This document shows, in pieces, positions 45,087-53,251 of a DNA stretch of 64,000 nucleotides (position 1 is its first letter; each line of letters starts with the position of its first letter). Under the pieces are notes generated by a model. It ran no database searches. It was not told the DNA's origin and saw only the letters and a list, made by a program, of their open reading frames with translations. The stretch spans positions 24,223 to 88,222 of the forward strand of contig NZ_JAKHSK010000017.1 of assembly GCF_023499215.1 (NCBI RefSeq), in the 5' to 3' direction. This DNA comes from Zunongwangia pacifica. GTDB taxonomy: Bacteria; Bacteroidota; Bacteroidia; Flavobacteriales; Flavobacteriaceae. The translations under genes and the position numbers were made by a program.

Positions 45087-46103
45087 TTAAAATTTTTTCA
45101 GTCTGACTTGTGCTAGATTCCTTAACTTATAAATGTTATAAGATATTCTTGCACCTAAAACTCTTTTTATTAAATATTTCAATCTATATTTTTTATTTTC
45201 CTTATCGGTTAATAGAATTTCTTCCCAAAAATTTAAATATTTACTAACATTCTTAGAAACATCTAATTCTTTCTCTGCAAACTCCCTTAATAAGTATCCA
45301 TCACTAGGATTATACTTATTAAACTCAAGATACAATTCCTTTTTAGATATTTTTTTTTTAAAATATCTACCTGAACAATTATTTATTAAGCTTAAACCCA
45401 AATTTTCTAATACATAACCATCTCCAAACTCTGGAAAGTAAGACCTATTATCATAAATAATCACTGGTCGACCACAAGCCATTGCTTCATAAGCACTACG
45501 TCCTAATCCAATCACCAAATCTGAATCATTAATCATATTTTCAATTTCCCAGATGGGATTTTCATTTTTATTATATCCTAAAAATCTGAAGCCATGATCT
45601 TCACATACTTCTTTAATGAATAGATTTGCTTTATCCGATTGACATAGGCTAAGAATAGTTTTCAACTTTTTCGAAACAGGTTTAAATTCTCGAAACCTAT
45701 TTAAATTTATGCCGTTATAAATTAATTTCACCGGTTTACCTATTTTACCTATATGATCCAAAACCTCTTGGGAAATTGCAACATAAGCATCACTTAAAAA
45801 TGAAGGTTGCTCTAAACTCGGAAATATTCCGTGACAAGTTTGAATTATAAAACCAAGTCCATATAATTTTTCTACAATAGTATTATGATTGGCTAAAATT
45901 AAATCATATTTATTTCTCGATAAAAAATTAACGCCTAATTCATTTTCTATTTTATTAGATACAATTCCTTTTTCAAAAGTGAAATACTCAACTTCGATAT
46001 TTGATCTTCCTTTTAGTTCTTCAATTAACGCATAAGTAAATGTTACAGACCCTCCTAACCTATTTAAGTGACTTGTTGCTACTAAAATATTTAAAACAGA
46101 CAT
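45087..46103 (-). CDS. GT-B glycosyltransferase (GT4-like)
   Basis: A 338-residue protein. NILVATSHLNRLGGSVTFTYALIEEL has the GG loop of group-1 enzymes, and LIYNGINLNRF is the interdomain linker. The donor domain (SDLVIGLGRSAYEAMACGRPVIIYD) lacks the usual first Glu of EX7E but keeps the second in YEAMACG, so it is a divergent member. The C-terminal 40 residues are basic (YLIKRVLGARISYNIYK) and may bind membrane. It is 3 bases from the sulfotransferase gene upstream. Confidence 0.8.
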   Translation of the reverse strand: MSVLNILVATSHLNRLGGSVTFTYALIEELKGRSNIEVEYFTFEKGIVSNKIENELGVNFLSRNKYDLILANHNTIVEKLYGLGFIIQTCHGIFPSLEQPSFLSDAYVAISQEVLDHIGKIGKPVKLIYNGINLNRFREFKPVSKKLKTILSLCQSDKANLFIKEVCEDHGFRFLGYNKNENPIWEIENMINDSDLVIGLGRSAYEAMACGRPVIIYDNRSYFPEFGDGYVLENLGLSLINNCSGRYFKKKISKKELYLEFNKYNPSDGYLLREFAEKELDVSKNVSKYLNFWEEILLTDKENKKYRLKYLIKRVLGARISYNIYKLRNLAQVRLKKF

Positions 46104-46106
46104 ATA

Positions 46107-46835
46107 TTAATTCCAAGAATTAAAAAATAAAATTTCTTCATTTAAATTGTTTTCAAGATAAATAATCCTATCATTTTCTAATTCGTTTAGATAAGATTTT
46201 GCCTCTCCCTTCCTAAAAACACCACTAATTCCAATTTTAGATTTTTTAAAATTTTCATCAATAATTTTATTTGTTGTTGATAAATCTAGATTAAACTTTA
46301 TAAAAAGACTATTAAGATTTTTTTCAGTGTTGGACAATAAATCTTCATATCGAACAATATGGGCTGTGTTTTTATTATCACATAATTCAATTAAATTTTT
46401 ATAATATTCTTTTACTAAACTAATAGATGAATCAATATCAAAATTTTTAAAAACTCTCATTTCTGACATCAATATAGAATTTACAATGGCAATCGGATGT
46501 CTAAGAATAATTATATTAGAAGATTTAGGAAAATCTGTAATAATTTTTTTGTGGATTAAGGTATGAAAAGGTGTTTTTTCTATTATCAGATTATTAGGAA
46601 AACGCCTAGCAAATTTTTTAATTTCTTTAGCTGCTTGCTTTGGTTTCCGAAAATATATCCCAGATTCGCTTGTCTCATATACATTATTAGTATTTGATTT
46701 TTTTTGCAATAAGAAGGGCTTAACTTGTTCGTGAGATTCTAACAAAGACCATAGCCATGTGGTTCCACCTCTCGCACAACCAAATATGAAAGCTATATTA
46801 TGTGGTTCAGGTTTTTTAATTTTATTTAAAAACAT
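46107..46835 (-). CDS. Sulfotransferase family protein
   Basis: A 242-residue sulfotransferase distinct from the one at 40388. The 5'-phosphosulfate loop is IAFIFGCARGGTTWLWSLLE (about residues 14-33) and the 3'-phosphate motif is IIILRHPIAIVNSILMSE (about 107-124). These match the general Sulfotransfer_1/3 type that uses PAPS. It lies directly after the Wzt gene (2-base gap). With two different sulfotransferases in the locus, sulfation at two positions or on two sugars is likely; this is inference. Confidence 0.87.
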   Translation of the reverse strand: MFLNKIKKPEPHNIAFIFGCARGGTTWLWSLLESHEQVKPFLLQKKSNTNNVYETSESGIYFRKPKQAAKEIKKFARRFPNNLIIEKTPFHTLIHKKIITDFPKSSNIIILRHPIAIVNSILMSEMRVFKNFDIDSSISLVKEYYKNLIELCDNKNTAHIVRYEDLLSNTEKNLNSLFIKFNLDLSTTNKIIDENFKKSKIGISGVFRKGEAKSYLNELENDRIIYLENNLNEEILFFNSWN

Positions 46836-46837
46836 TG

Positions 46838-48109
46838 TTAATCAAATAAAAAATCGTTATTTACTAATACTCCATCTTTACTAACCTGCTCTTTACCCGT
46901 ATTGAAAAAATCTCCTCCTATTACTTCAAAATTAAAGACATTTTCAATATCATCTTCAATACCTTCAGAAGAAAAACATGTTAAATGGATAGAATAATTA
47001 CCATTTGGTAAAGGAAATTTTGGAATAACACATTTTATTACTCCTGATTCTTTTCGATCGAATGTTACTTCCGAAGAAGAAAATTTATTATTACATAAAA
47101 ACCTTACCACTCCTTTATTATCAACAAATAACAGACGAATAGCCACAGCATAAAGTTTAGTTTTATTTTGATAATTTATATTAAACACATATTGTTCTCC
47201 TGAAAGTAAAGACTTTACCAGTTGCTTTTTATTATCTACACAACTAATTTGAGTAAACTTAAAAGATTTTTTTCCTTTTCTATCATTTCTATCAGCTAAC
47301 TTTTTTTCCTTTTTTTTATTTTTCTTCCCTAAATAAATATTTATACCTTCATTTACATCTCCAATAAAATTTGCAAAACCATTTTCTAAAACTAAGGACT
47401 TAGTACAAAGCTGTTTAATAGATCCCATATTATGACTCACAAACAACACCGTTCTTCCTTCACCGGTAGAGAGATCCTGCATTTTGCCAATCGCTTTTTT
47501 TTGAAACTCGGCATCTCCAACGGCTAAAACCTCATCAACAACCAAAATTTCGGGTTCTAAATGTGCAGCGACTGCAAACCCCAAACGCACACGCATCCCG
47601 CTACTATATCTTTTTACCGGCGTATCGATATACATTTCGCAACCGGAAAACGCTATAATTTCATCGATTTTAGATCTAATTTCGGTTTTAGTCATGCCTA
47701 AAATTGCACCATTCAAGAATATATTTTCTCTTCCGGTTAATTCCGGATGAAAACCCGTTCCCACTTCCAATAAAGAAGCGATACGTCCTCTGGTTTTTAT
47801 ACTTCCCGTGGTTGGAGCGGTTATTCTGGACAACAACTTTAATAAAGTAGATTTTCCGGCGCCATTTTTGCCAATAATACCTAAAACCTCCCCCGGTTTT
47901 ACTTCAAAATTAATATCACGTAACGCCCAAACATAATCTTCGCTGGCTTTTGCTGACCGATCGTTCACGGCACCTACTTTTAAATACGGATCTTCTTTTC
48001 CCCGTATTTGATGCCACCATCTGTTGAGGTCGTGACTCAACGTACCTGTACCAACCGTTCCTAAACGGTATTGTTTCGAAATATTTTCAGCTTTTAATAT
48101 CACGCTCAT
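46838..48109 (-). CDS. wzt: Polysaccharide ABC exporter ATP-binding protein (Wzt type)
   Basis: A 423-residue protein. Residues about 1-250 are an ABC ATPase: Walker A GKNGAGKST (80-88), the Q-loop region, signature YSSGMRVRLGFAVAAH, Walker B ILVVDEVLAVGDAEF and switch His in FVSHNMGS. Residues about 290-423 form a beta-rich C-terminal domain like that of E. coli O9a Wzt, which recognises the end of the finished chain. It should power export of lipid-linked polysaccharide across the inner membrane with the permease at 48109. The two genes share one base. The linker is very Lys-rich (KKNKKKEKKLADRNDRKGKK). Confidence 0.92.
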   Translation of the reverse strand: MSVILKAENISKQYRLGTVGTGTLSHDLNRWWHQIRGKEDPYLKVGAVNDRSAKASEDYVWALRDINFEVKPGEVLGIIGKNGAGKSTLLKLLSRITAPTTGSIKTRGRIASLLEVGTGFHPELTGRENIFLNGAILGMTKTEIRSKIDEIIAFSGCEMYIDTPVKRYSSGMRVRLGFAVAAHLEPEILVVDEVLAVGDAEFQKKAIGKMQDLSTGEGRTVLFVSHNMGSIKQLCTKSLVLENGFANFIGDVNEGINIYLGKKNKKKEKKLADRNDRKGKKSFKFTQISCVDNKKQLVKSLLSGEQYVFNINYQNKTKLYAVAIRLLFVDNKGVVRFLCNNKFSSSEVTFDRKESGVIKCVIPKFPLPNGNYSIHLTCFSSEGIEDDIENVFNFEVIGGDFFNTGKEQVSKDGVLVNNDFLFD

Positions 48110-48969
48110 TATACCGTATCTATAAAATTCTTTTCCGTTTTATTAAAAATAAGCAAGCCCAGTATAAAAATAAATATACTCACCGCGATAGTATATAAAA
48201 GTCCTAAGCTAGTATACACGCCTTCATCTAAAATCATATATCGAAAGCCTTCAATAATTTGGGTTAACGGATTCATCTTTACCAACCAGGCCAATTTGGG
48301 CATCTTCTCTTCTACCTGACTTACAGGGTAGGGTACAGCAGAAACATAAACCAACAACGAAGTCGCAAAACCAATAAGTACTGTTAAATCTCGATATTTT
48401 GTGGTCATTGCTGAAATGATCATTCCAAAACCTAAGCCCATCAATGCCATTAACAACACATATACAGGAAATAATAAAATATTTGTATTTGGGGATATAC
48501 TAAATCCTTGCCACAGAAAATAAGCGTAAAAAATGATTAAAATCAATAACTGAATTCCAAATTTCACCAAGCCTGCAATGACTTTACTCATGGGCATGAT
48601 CACCCTGGGAAAATAGACCTTCCCAAATAAAGCGGCGTTTTGATTAAAGGTATTTGAAGTACTGGAGAAACATTCGTTAAAATAATTCCATGCAGTTATT
48701 CCGGTTAAATTAAATAAAAAACTAGGGACTTCACCGGTTGGTATATTTGCAATATTATTAAAAACCAGTGTATAAATTACCGAGGTAAACAAAGGTTGAA
48801 TAAAGAACCAAAGCGGACCTAAGATCGTTTGCTTATAAACTGTTGTGATATCTCGCTTAACAAACAAAACTAATAAATCCCTGTAGCGCCAAATTTCTTT
48901 AAAATTCAGGTCGATTAGTTTCCGTTTAGGACTAATTTCATATAACCAGTTGTCTTCTGTATGATTCAT
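48109..48969 (-). CDS. wzm: Polysaccharide ABC exporter permease (Wzm type)
   Basis: A 286-residue inner-membrane protein of the ABC-2 type with six predicted helices. FVKRDITTVYKQTILGPLWFFIQPLFTSVIYTLVF is the conserved N-terminal segment of Wzm/TagG/KpsM permeases, and IPTGEVPSFLFNLTGITAWNYF follows. With Wzt it forms a channel for undecaprenyl-linked polysaccharide. It is translationally coupled to the ATPase gene. A 115-base gap upstream separates it from the methyltransferase gene and shows no clear promoter box. Confidence 0.92.
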   Translation of the reverse strand: MNHTEDNWLYEISPKRKLIDLNFKEIWRYRDLLVLFVKRDITTVYKQTILGPLWFFIQPLFTSVIYTLVFNNIANIPTGEVPSFLFNLTGITAWNYFNECFSSTSNTFNQNAALFGKVYFPRVIMPMSKVIAGLVKFGIQLLILIIFYAYFLWQGFSISPNTNILLFPVYVLLMALMGLGFGMIISAMTTKYRDLTVLIGFATSLLVYVSAVPYPVSQVEEKMPKLAWLVKMNPLTQIIEGFRYMILDEGVYTSLGLLYTIAVSIFIFILGLLIFNKTEKNFIDTV

Positions 48970-49084
48970 GAATTTCTTTAGAGGCTTTACAGTCTGTTTA
49001 TTGTTTGGTTTATTAAAAAGTCTTGTTTGTATCTTGAATGGAGATTCCCTTATTCACGTTAAAAAGATCTAAATTTTATAAAGA

Positions 49085-49852
49085 TTATTTTTTATTTCCA
49101 TATATAATTACTCTGGCGAATAAAGGATATAATAATGGGATTTTAGAAACAAAGATATCTAGGTTAGACGCTAATTTATTGATCCAATTATCATAATTTT
49201 TATCTCCATAAACTTTTAAAGAAATAACTCCAAAAATAACGCTAAAGAAATCGAAAAAGTAATGATTAAATGTAAATTTCTCTTTTACGATTTTAAAGTC
49301 TTTCGATACTAAAGCATGTTCATCTGGCGTCCTTTCTTGCGGATTCAACTTCCTGTAAATCTTGTATAAAGAATTCATATTTAAAGGTTCTAAAAAAATG
49401 ATTTTCCCACCAGGCTTTAATACTCTGTGAATATGGGTGATTGACTTTTCTATATCTAAATGATGAAGTATTGCGCCCCCAAAAACAATATCAAAAGATT
49501 CATCTTCAAAAGTTAAATCATTGGCATCCATCAAATAATGGTTTACCGGAAAATCTCTCGAAATCGCATGCTTTTTGCCATTTTCTAATTCTTGTTCAGA
49601 AATATTTATACAAGTTAAACTTTTAGGTTTGGTAGATTTATCAAACCAGGCCGCCCAGGTATAAGAACCAATTTCCAAGACATCCTTATTATCAAAGTCT
49701 AAAAGTAATTTATTGATGATCTTTTTCTCTCGCTTATAAGAATAAAAAAAAGCATGCCTTCTAAGCTTTTTTATTTTAGTACGATCTAATTTGCCCTCGT
49801 TCCAGTAATCTCTTTCGGTCTGGTTTATTTCTTCTCTTGTTCTCGCTTTCAT
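49085..49852 (-). CDS. Class I SAM-dependent methyltransferase
   Basis: A 255-residue methyltransferase. SAM motif I is VLEIGSYTWAAWF (about residue 60), and the later core FDIVFGGAILHHLDIEKS and RVLKPGGKIIFLEPLN follow the UbiE/Methyltransf_11 pattern. Motif I is less Gly-rich than usual (EIGSYTWA in place of ExGxGxG). It lies between wzc and wzm in the exopolysaccharide locus. It may methylate a sugar of the repeat unit or the chain end; chain-end methylation terminates growth in some ABC-exported O-antigens, where Wzt reads the cap. That is inference. Confidence 0.82.
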   Translation of the reverse strand: MKARTREEINQTERDYWNEGKLDRTKIKKLRRHAFFYSYKREKKIINKLLLDFDNKDVLEIGSYTWAAWFDKSTKPKSLTCINISEQELENGKKHAISRDFPVNHYLMDANDLTFEDESFDIVFGGAILHHLDIEKSITHIHRVLKPGGKIIFLEPLNMNSLYKIYRKLNPQERTPDEHALVSKDFKIVKEKFTFNHYFFDFFSVIFGVISLKVYGDKNYDNWINKLASNLDIFVSKIPLLYPLFARVIIYGNKK

Positions 49853-49880
49853 AATATTAGATATCCACTAATAGCTTATT

Positions 49881-52352
49881 TTACTCAAACTTCCGCATCA
49901 ATTTCCTCCAGGATTTTTTTAGCTGTGATACTGTTGAAGCGGCTTCTCCATAACCATTATTATAACGATTATAGCCGTAACCATAACCATAGCCGTAACC
50001 ATAACCGTAGCCATAACCATAGCCATACTTTGCCCTATGCACAAAATGGTTCAATACAAAACTGATATTTTTTATCTCTCCTTTGGCGTATTTTTGGTTA
50101 ATCGATTCAAGCATTCCCCGTTTCGTATAATCCTGTCTAACCATATAGATGGTAGCATCTGTATACTTCACTAAATTTAGGGCATCGGCTACTAAACCTA
50201 TAGGCGGCGTATCTAAAATAATATAATCATAGGTTTCTCGAAGTTCCTTTATCAGTACTTCCATCTGGTCATTCATTAATAATTCGGATGGATTAGGCGG
50301 TACAGGTCCTGCAGTAATAACATCTAAATGCGGAATTTTACTTTGCTGAATAATTTCTTTAGAAGTAGCATCCTGAATTAAATAATTACTTACACCAAAA
50401 TCATTGTTTAATCCAAAATCATCAAAGATTTTCGGTTTCCGTAAATCCAGCCCAACCAGAATTGTTTTCCGCTCACTCATCGCAAATACCGTTGCCATAT
50501 TCATCGCGCAAAATGTTTTCCCTTCCCCTGATACTGAAGAAGTAATCAGTAATGTTTTTGCACCTTCTACACCCTGCTTTTTATACATAAACTGTAAACT
50601 GGAACGCAGGCCTCTAAAACCTTCGGAAATGGATGACTTCGGACTTTCAAAAACCGCTAGGTTACTATCCATTTTACTTTTACCAATCATACCTAAAATA
50701 GGGATGGGAGATAATCGTTCTACCTCTTGCGCATTATGAATATTGGTGTTTAAGAAAACTAATAAAAATACAAAAGTTAAAGGAATAACACCTCCTACCA
50801 TTACGGCCATTACATAATTTAGCTGTGTATTGGGTCCTATCTTTCCTCCTCCAATATCTTTTGCTTTATCAATAATAAGAACATCACTTACATTGGCTGC
50901 TTTTATCAGTCCGGCTTCATTTCGTTTTTCTAAAAAAAGATTATAGGTGCTTTCGCTAATATTATATTTACGTTGAATTTTGAGTAAATCCTGTTCCTCT
51001 TTTGGCAATTCCCGTATTTGCTTTTCTGCATTCACAATACGCCCATTTACATCCATAATCTCTTGTTCTAAAAGACCACGTGAACTATTTATATTTTCGA
51101 GTAACACTGACTTCACACTGTTTATCTGACGATCGATATCAGCAAAAATAGGGGCACCTTCTTTTAAGCTATACTGGTAATTACTACGTTCTTCAGCCAG
51201 TGTAATCAATCTGGCAACGGCCGATGAAATGCTTCCTTCACTTATACCAGCTACAGATGGTGCCGGGATATTAGAATAATCAGTCCGGGTTTCCAAATAC
51301 GTCTTCAGCGTTCTGTAATACGACAACTGTCGTCCGATTTCTTCTTTTTTTGAGTCTAATTCCAGTAATTTCGAAGATAATTGTCGACTTTCAGCCGAAA
51401 TATCTAAAATCTCATTATCGTTTTTATAAGAATTCAACTCATTTTCTACCAACCTTAATTCTCTGGACTTTACATTTAAACTACTATCGATAAAAGCTAT
51501 AGTTTTAGTTGCAAAAAGGTTCTTTCGGGCAAGCATATTATCGCTAAGCACTTTTACAGAACCATTTAGATAATCAACTATTCTTGCCTTATTATTACCC
51601 GTTTGAGCCAATTGTAATACGGAAGCTCCATTAGATTCTGGTTTTACAGAAACATTCTTATATCTGGAAACTGCAGAGTCAAAATTTAAGAAACTGATAT
51701 AAAATTTTTTACCCTGCTGTAGTGAATTGTCATTACGCCATATAATCGCATTCAGAAATGGGGTATTAATTTTTTCGCCAAACTGAAATTGCTTATTAAA
51801 TTCAAATTCTGAAATACTTCTGCCTTCTTTTTCCTTTGATCCATAAGACTGAGCCGTGAAATTATTTGGAATGGAAGCCGAAATATTAAAATGCTCTTCA
51901 TCTACAACCTGAATGGTATAGTTTACACCTATTGCCTGAAACTTACTTGTATCTGCAATAACATCAAAAGGGGTACTTCCGTAAGCATCTACTCTTTGAT
52001 ACTCACCGTCCTCTTTGTAATCTATATAAAATCCTAAACGTTCTACCACTTCTTCATTATGCGTTCTGGATCCTAAAATTGTTATAGCCGTATTTACTTT
52101 ATCAGAGGTTCCTCCCCAGTTAAAAGTCAAACTGGTATTACTGGTAAAAAACGGATTTTGATCGTCTTTAATAGAAATTAAATTCTCTAAGCGATAAACC
52201 GGCAATTTACGTACATTATTGTAGTAGGCTACCGCTAAACTTACCGTAATAGAGAATAATATAAGCTTCCAGTAACTTATAACTTTAAGAACAAAGCCCT
52301 TAAAATCGAAAGTGGAACCTACGTCTGATATGTGATCATCTTCATGCGCCAT
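49881..52352 (-). CDS. wzc: Polysaccharide co-polymerase/tyrosine autokinase (Wzc type)
   Basis: An 823-residue inner-membrane protein. The first helix is near residues 30-48 (WKLILFSITVSLAVAYY), then a periplasmic coiled-coil domain, a second helix near 510-530, and a cytoplasmic BY-kinase domain: Walker A SGEGKTF (about 603), Walker A' VGLDLRKPK, Walker B YIILDTPPIG. The C-terminus carries a tyrosine cluster made of about nine Tyr-Gly repeats (about 776-794). Wzc controls polymer length and export together with Wza through cycles of tyrosine phosphorylation. It lies directly after wza, with no gap. Confidence 0.94.
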   Translation of the reverse strand: MAHEDDHISDVGSTFDFKGFVLKVISYWKLILFSITVSLAVAYYNNVRKLPVYRLENLISIKDDQNPFFTSNTSLTFNWGGTSDKVNTAITILGSRTHNEEVVERLGFYIDYKEDGEYQRVDAYGSTPFDVIADTSKFQAIGVNYTIQVVDEEHFNISASIPNNFTAQSYGSKEKEGRSISEFEFNKQFQFGEKINTPFLNAIIWRNDNSLQQGKKFYISFLNFDSAVSRYKNVSVKPESNGASVLQLAQTGNNKARIVDYLNGSVKVLSDNMLARKNLFATKTIAFIDSSLNVKSRELRLVENELNSYKNDNEILDISAESRQLSSKLLELDSKKEEIGRQLSYYRTLKTYLETRTDYSNIPAPSVAGISEGSISSAVARLITLAEERSNYQYSLKEGAPIFADIDRQINSVKSVLLENINSSRGLLEQEIMDVNGRIVNAEKQIRELPKEEQDLLKIQRKYNISESTYNLFLEKRNEAGLIKAANVSDVLIIDKAKDIGGGKIGPNTQLNYVMAVMVGGVIPLTFVFLLVFLNTNIHNAQEVERLSPIPILGMIGKSKMDSNLAVFESPKSSISEGFRGLRSSLQFMYKKQGVEGAKTLLITSSVSGEGKTFCAMNMATVFAMSERKTILVGLDLRKPKIFDDFGLNNDFGVSNYLIQDATSKEIIQQSKIPHLDVITAGPVPPNPSELLMNDQMEVLIKELRETYDYIILDTPPIGLVADALNLVKYTDATIYMVRQDYTKRGMLESINQKYAKGEIKNISFVLNHFVHRAKYGYGYGYGYGYGYGYGYGYNRYNNGYGEAASTVSQLKKSWRKLMRKFE
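49971..50027 (-). repeat. Hexanucleotide repeat encoding the Tyr-Gly tail of Wzc
   Basis: The minus strand here is a run of TAT/TAC-GGC/GGT units of 6 bases, about nine in a row, with small third-base changes. It encodes the Tyr-Gly tract. Because the unit is two codons, gain or loss of a unit keeps the frame. Confidence 0.85.
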
Positions 52353-53144
52353 CTAAAATCTTGTAAACAGTAATATGGATGTTGATATTAACGAAATTAC
52401 AGTCCCTATGGTTCTAAAACTTTCTATTCCTGTAGTTCCGGCACCTAAAGATTTTTGTGGTAATGGATCTACAATAATCAAATCATTAGGTTGAATATAA
52501 TAATACTCACTTTTTACGGCATCTAAATTTGTAAGATCGATATGATGTACCTCTTCACCATGCGGATATTGCCGTAAAATCTTAACATCTTCCCGGTTCC
52601 CGACATCATTTATTCCTCCTGCATTTGCAATAGCCTCCATAATGGTAACACGCTCTTTGTACAAAACATTACTACCGGCACCAATCTCTCCTATAGTGGT
52701 ATAGCGTATCCCGGCCAATTTAACGGTAACAAAAATATTCGCTTCCTGCTTAAAATATTCAGATAAAAGTCGCTTTTCTATTTGCTCCCTAATCTCTTCA
52801 ACCGTATACCCCATTACATTTACTTCGCCTAAAGTAGGTACCCTAATATTCCCATGTTCGTCTACAGAGAAACCATCATAGTACATTCTTTCTTCTCCAG
52901 TAGCATTAACATTCCCTTCATCTATAGGATTAAACATCCCTACAATATCCTGATCTAGTGCTTTTACGCGTATACTAAGAAGATCCCCAACCTGTAGACG
53001 ATAGGGTTTATTTAAACGATGAACTTCAACAATACTATCAATACTGGCTTTCTCTTCCTGTAAATACGATAATTTTTTTGTAGAAATACATGAGGTCGAC
53101 AATAATAAAAGCGAAAGCACTAAGAATACTAAATATCTCGGCAT
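52353..53144 (-). CDS. wza: Polysaccharide export outer-membrane lipoprotein (Wza type)
   Basis: A 263-residue lipoprotein: signal and lipobox (LLLLSTSCIS, Cys about residue 19), a Poly_export domain (LQVGDLLSIRVKALDQDIVGMF, DEHGNIRVPTLGEVNVMGYT) and an SLBB-like domain (GIRYTTIGEIGAGSNVLYKERVTIMEAIANAGG). A final hydrophobic stretch (GTVISLISTSILLF) is probably the outer-membrane segment. Wza forms the outer-membrane exit for capsule or exopolysaccharide. It is the first gene of the locus; a TATATTTG box lies 23 bases upstream. Confidence 0.93.
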   Translation of the reverse strand: MPRYLVFLVLSLLLLSTSCISTKKLSYLQEEKASIDSIVEVHRLNKPYRLQVGDLLSIRVKALDQDIVGMFNPIDEGNVNATGEERMYYDGFSVDEHGNIRVPTLGEVNVMGYTVEEIREQIEKRLLSEYFKQEANIFVTVKLAGIRYTTIGEIGAGSNVLYKERVTIMEAIANAGGINDVGNREDVKILRQYPHGEEVHHIDLTNLDAVKSEYYYIQPNDLIIVDPLPQKSLGAGTTGIESFRTIGTVISLISTSILLFTRF

Positions 53145-53166
53145 AGGGTATTTTGCAAATTTTTAA

Positions 53167-53174
53167 CAAATATA
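53167..53174 (-). promoter_or_regulatory. TAnnTTTG promoter box for the exopolysaccharide locus
   Basis: On the minus strand the box reads TATATTTG and ends 22 bases before the wza start at 53144. No TTG occurs at the ideal 19-base spacing. It is the most likely promoter for the long minus-strand operon, although internal promoters in gaps near 35.5 and 49 kb are possible. Confidence 0.45.
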
Positions 53175-53251
53175 ATTCTTGCTGATTAATAATAAAATAA
53201 TTAACATCAATCTCGATAATTTAACTTTATTTGCGGATAAACTGATCAATT

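Noticed and set aside
49971..50027. CRISPR-like array or non-coding repeat
   Set aside because: The 6-bp unit is far too short for CRISPR and encodes the Tyr-Gly tail in frame with wzc.
50404..50739. 111-codon plus-strand frame
   Set aside because: It is antisense to the kinase domain of wzc, whose motifs are intact; no family features on the plus strand.
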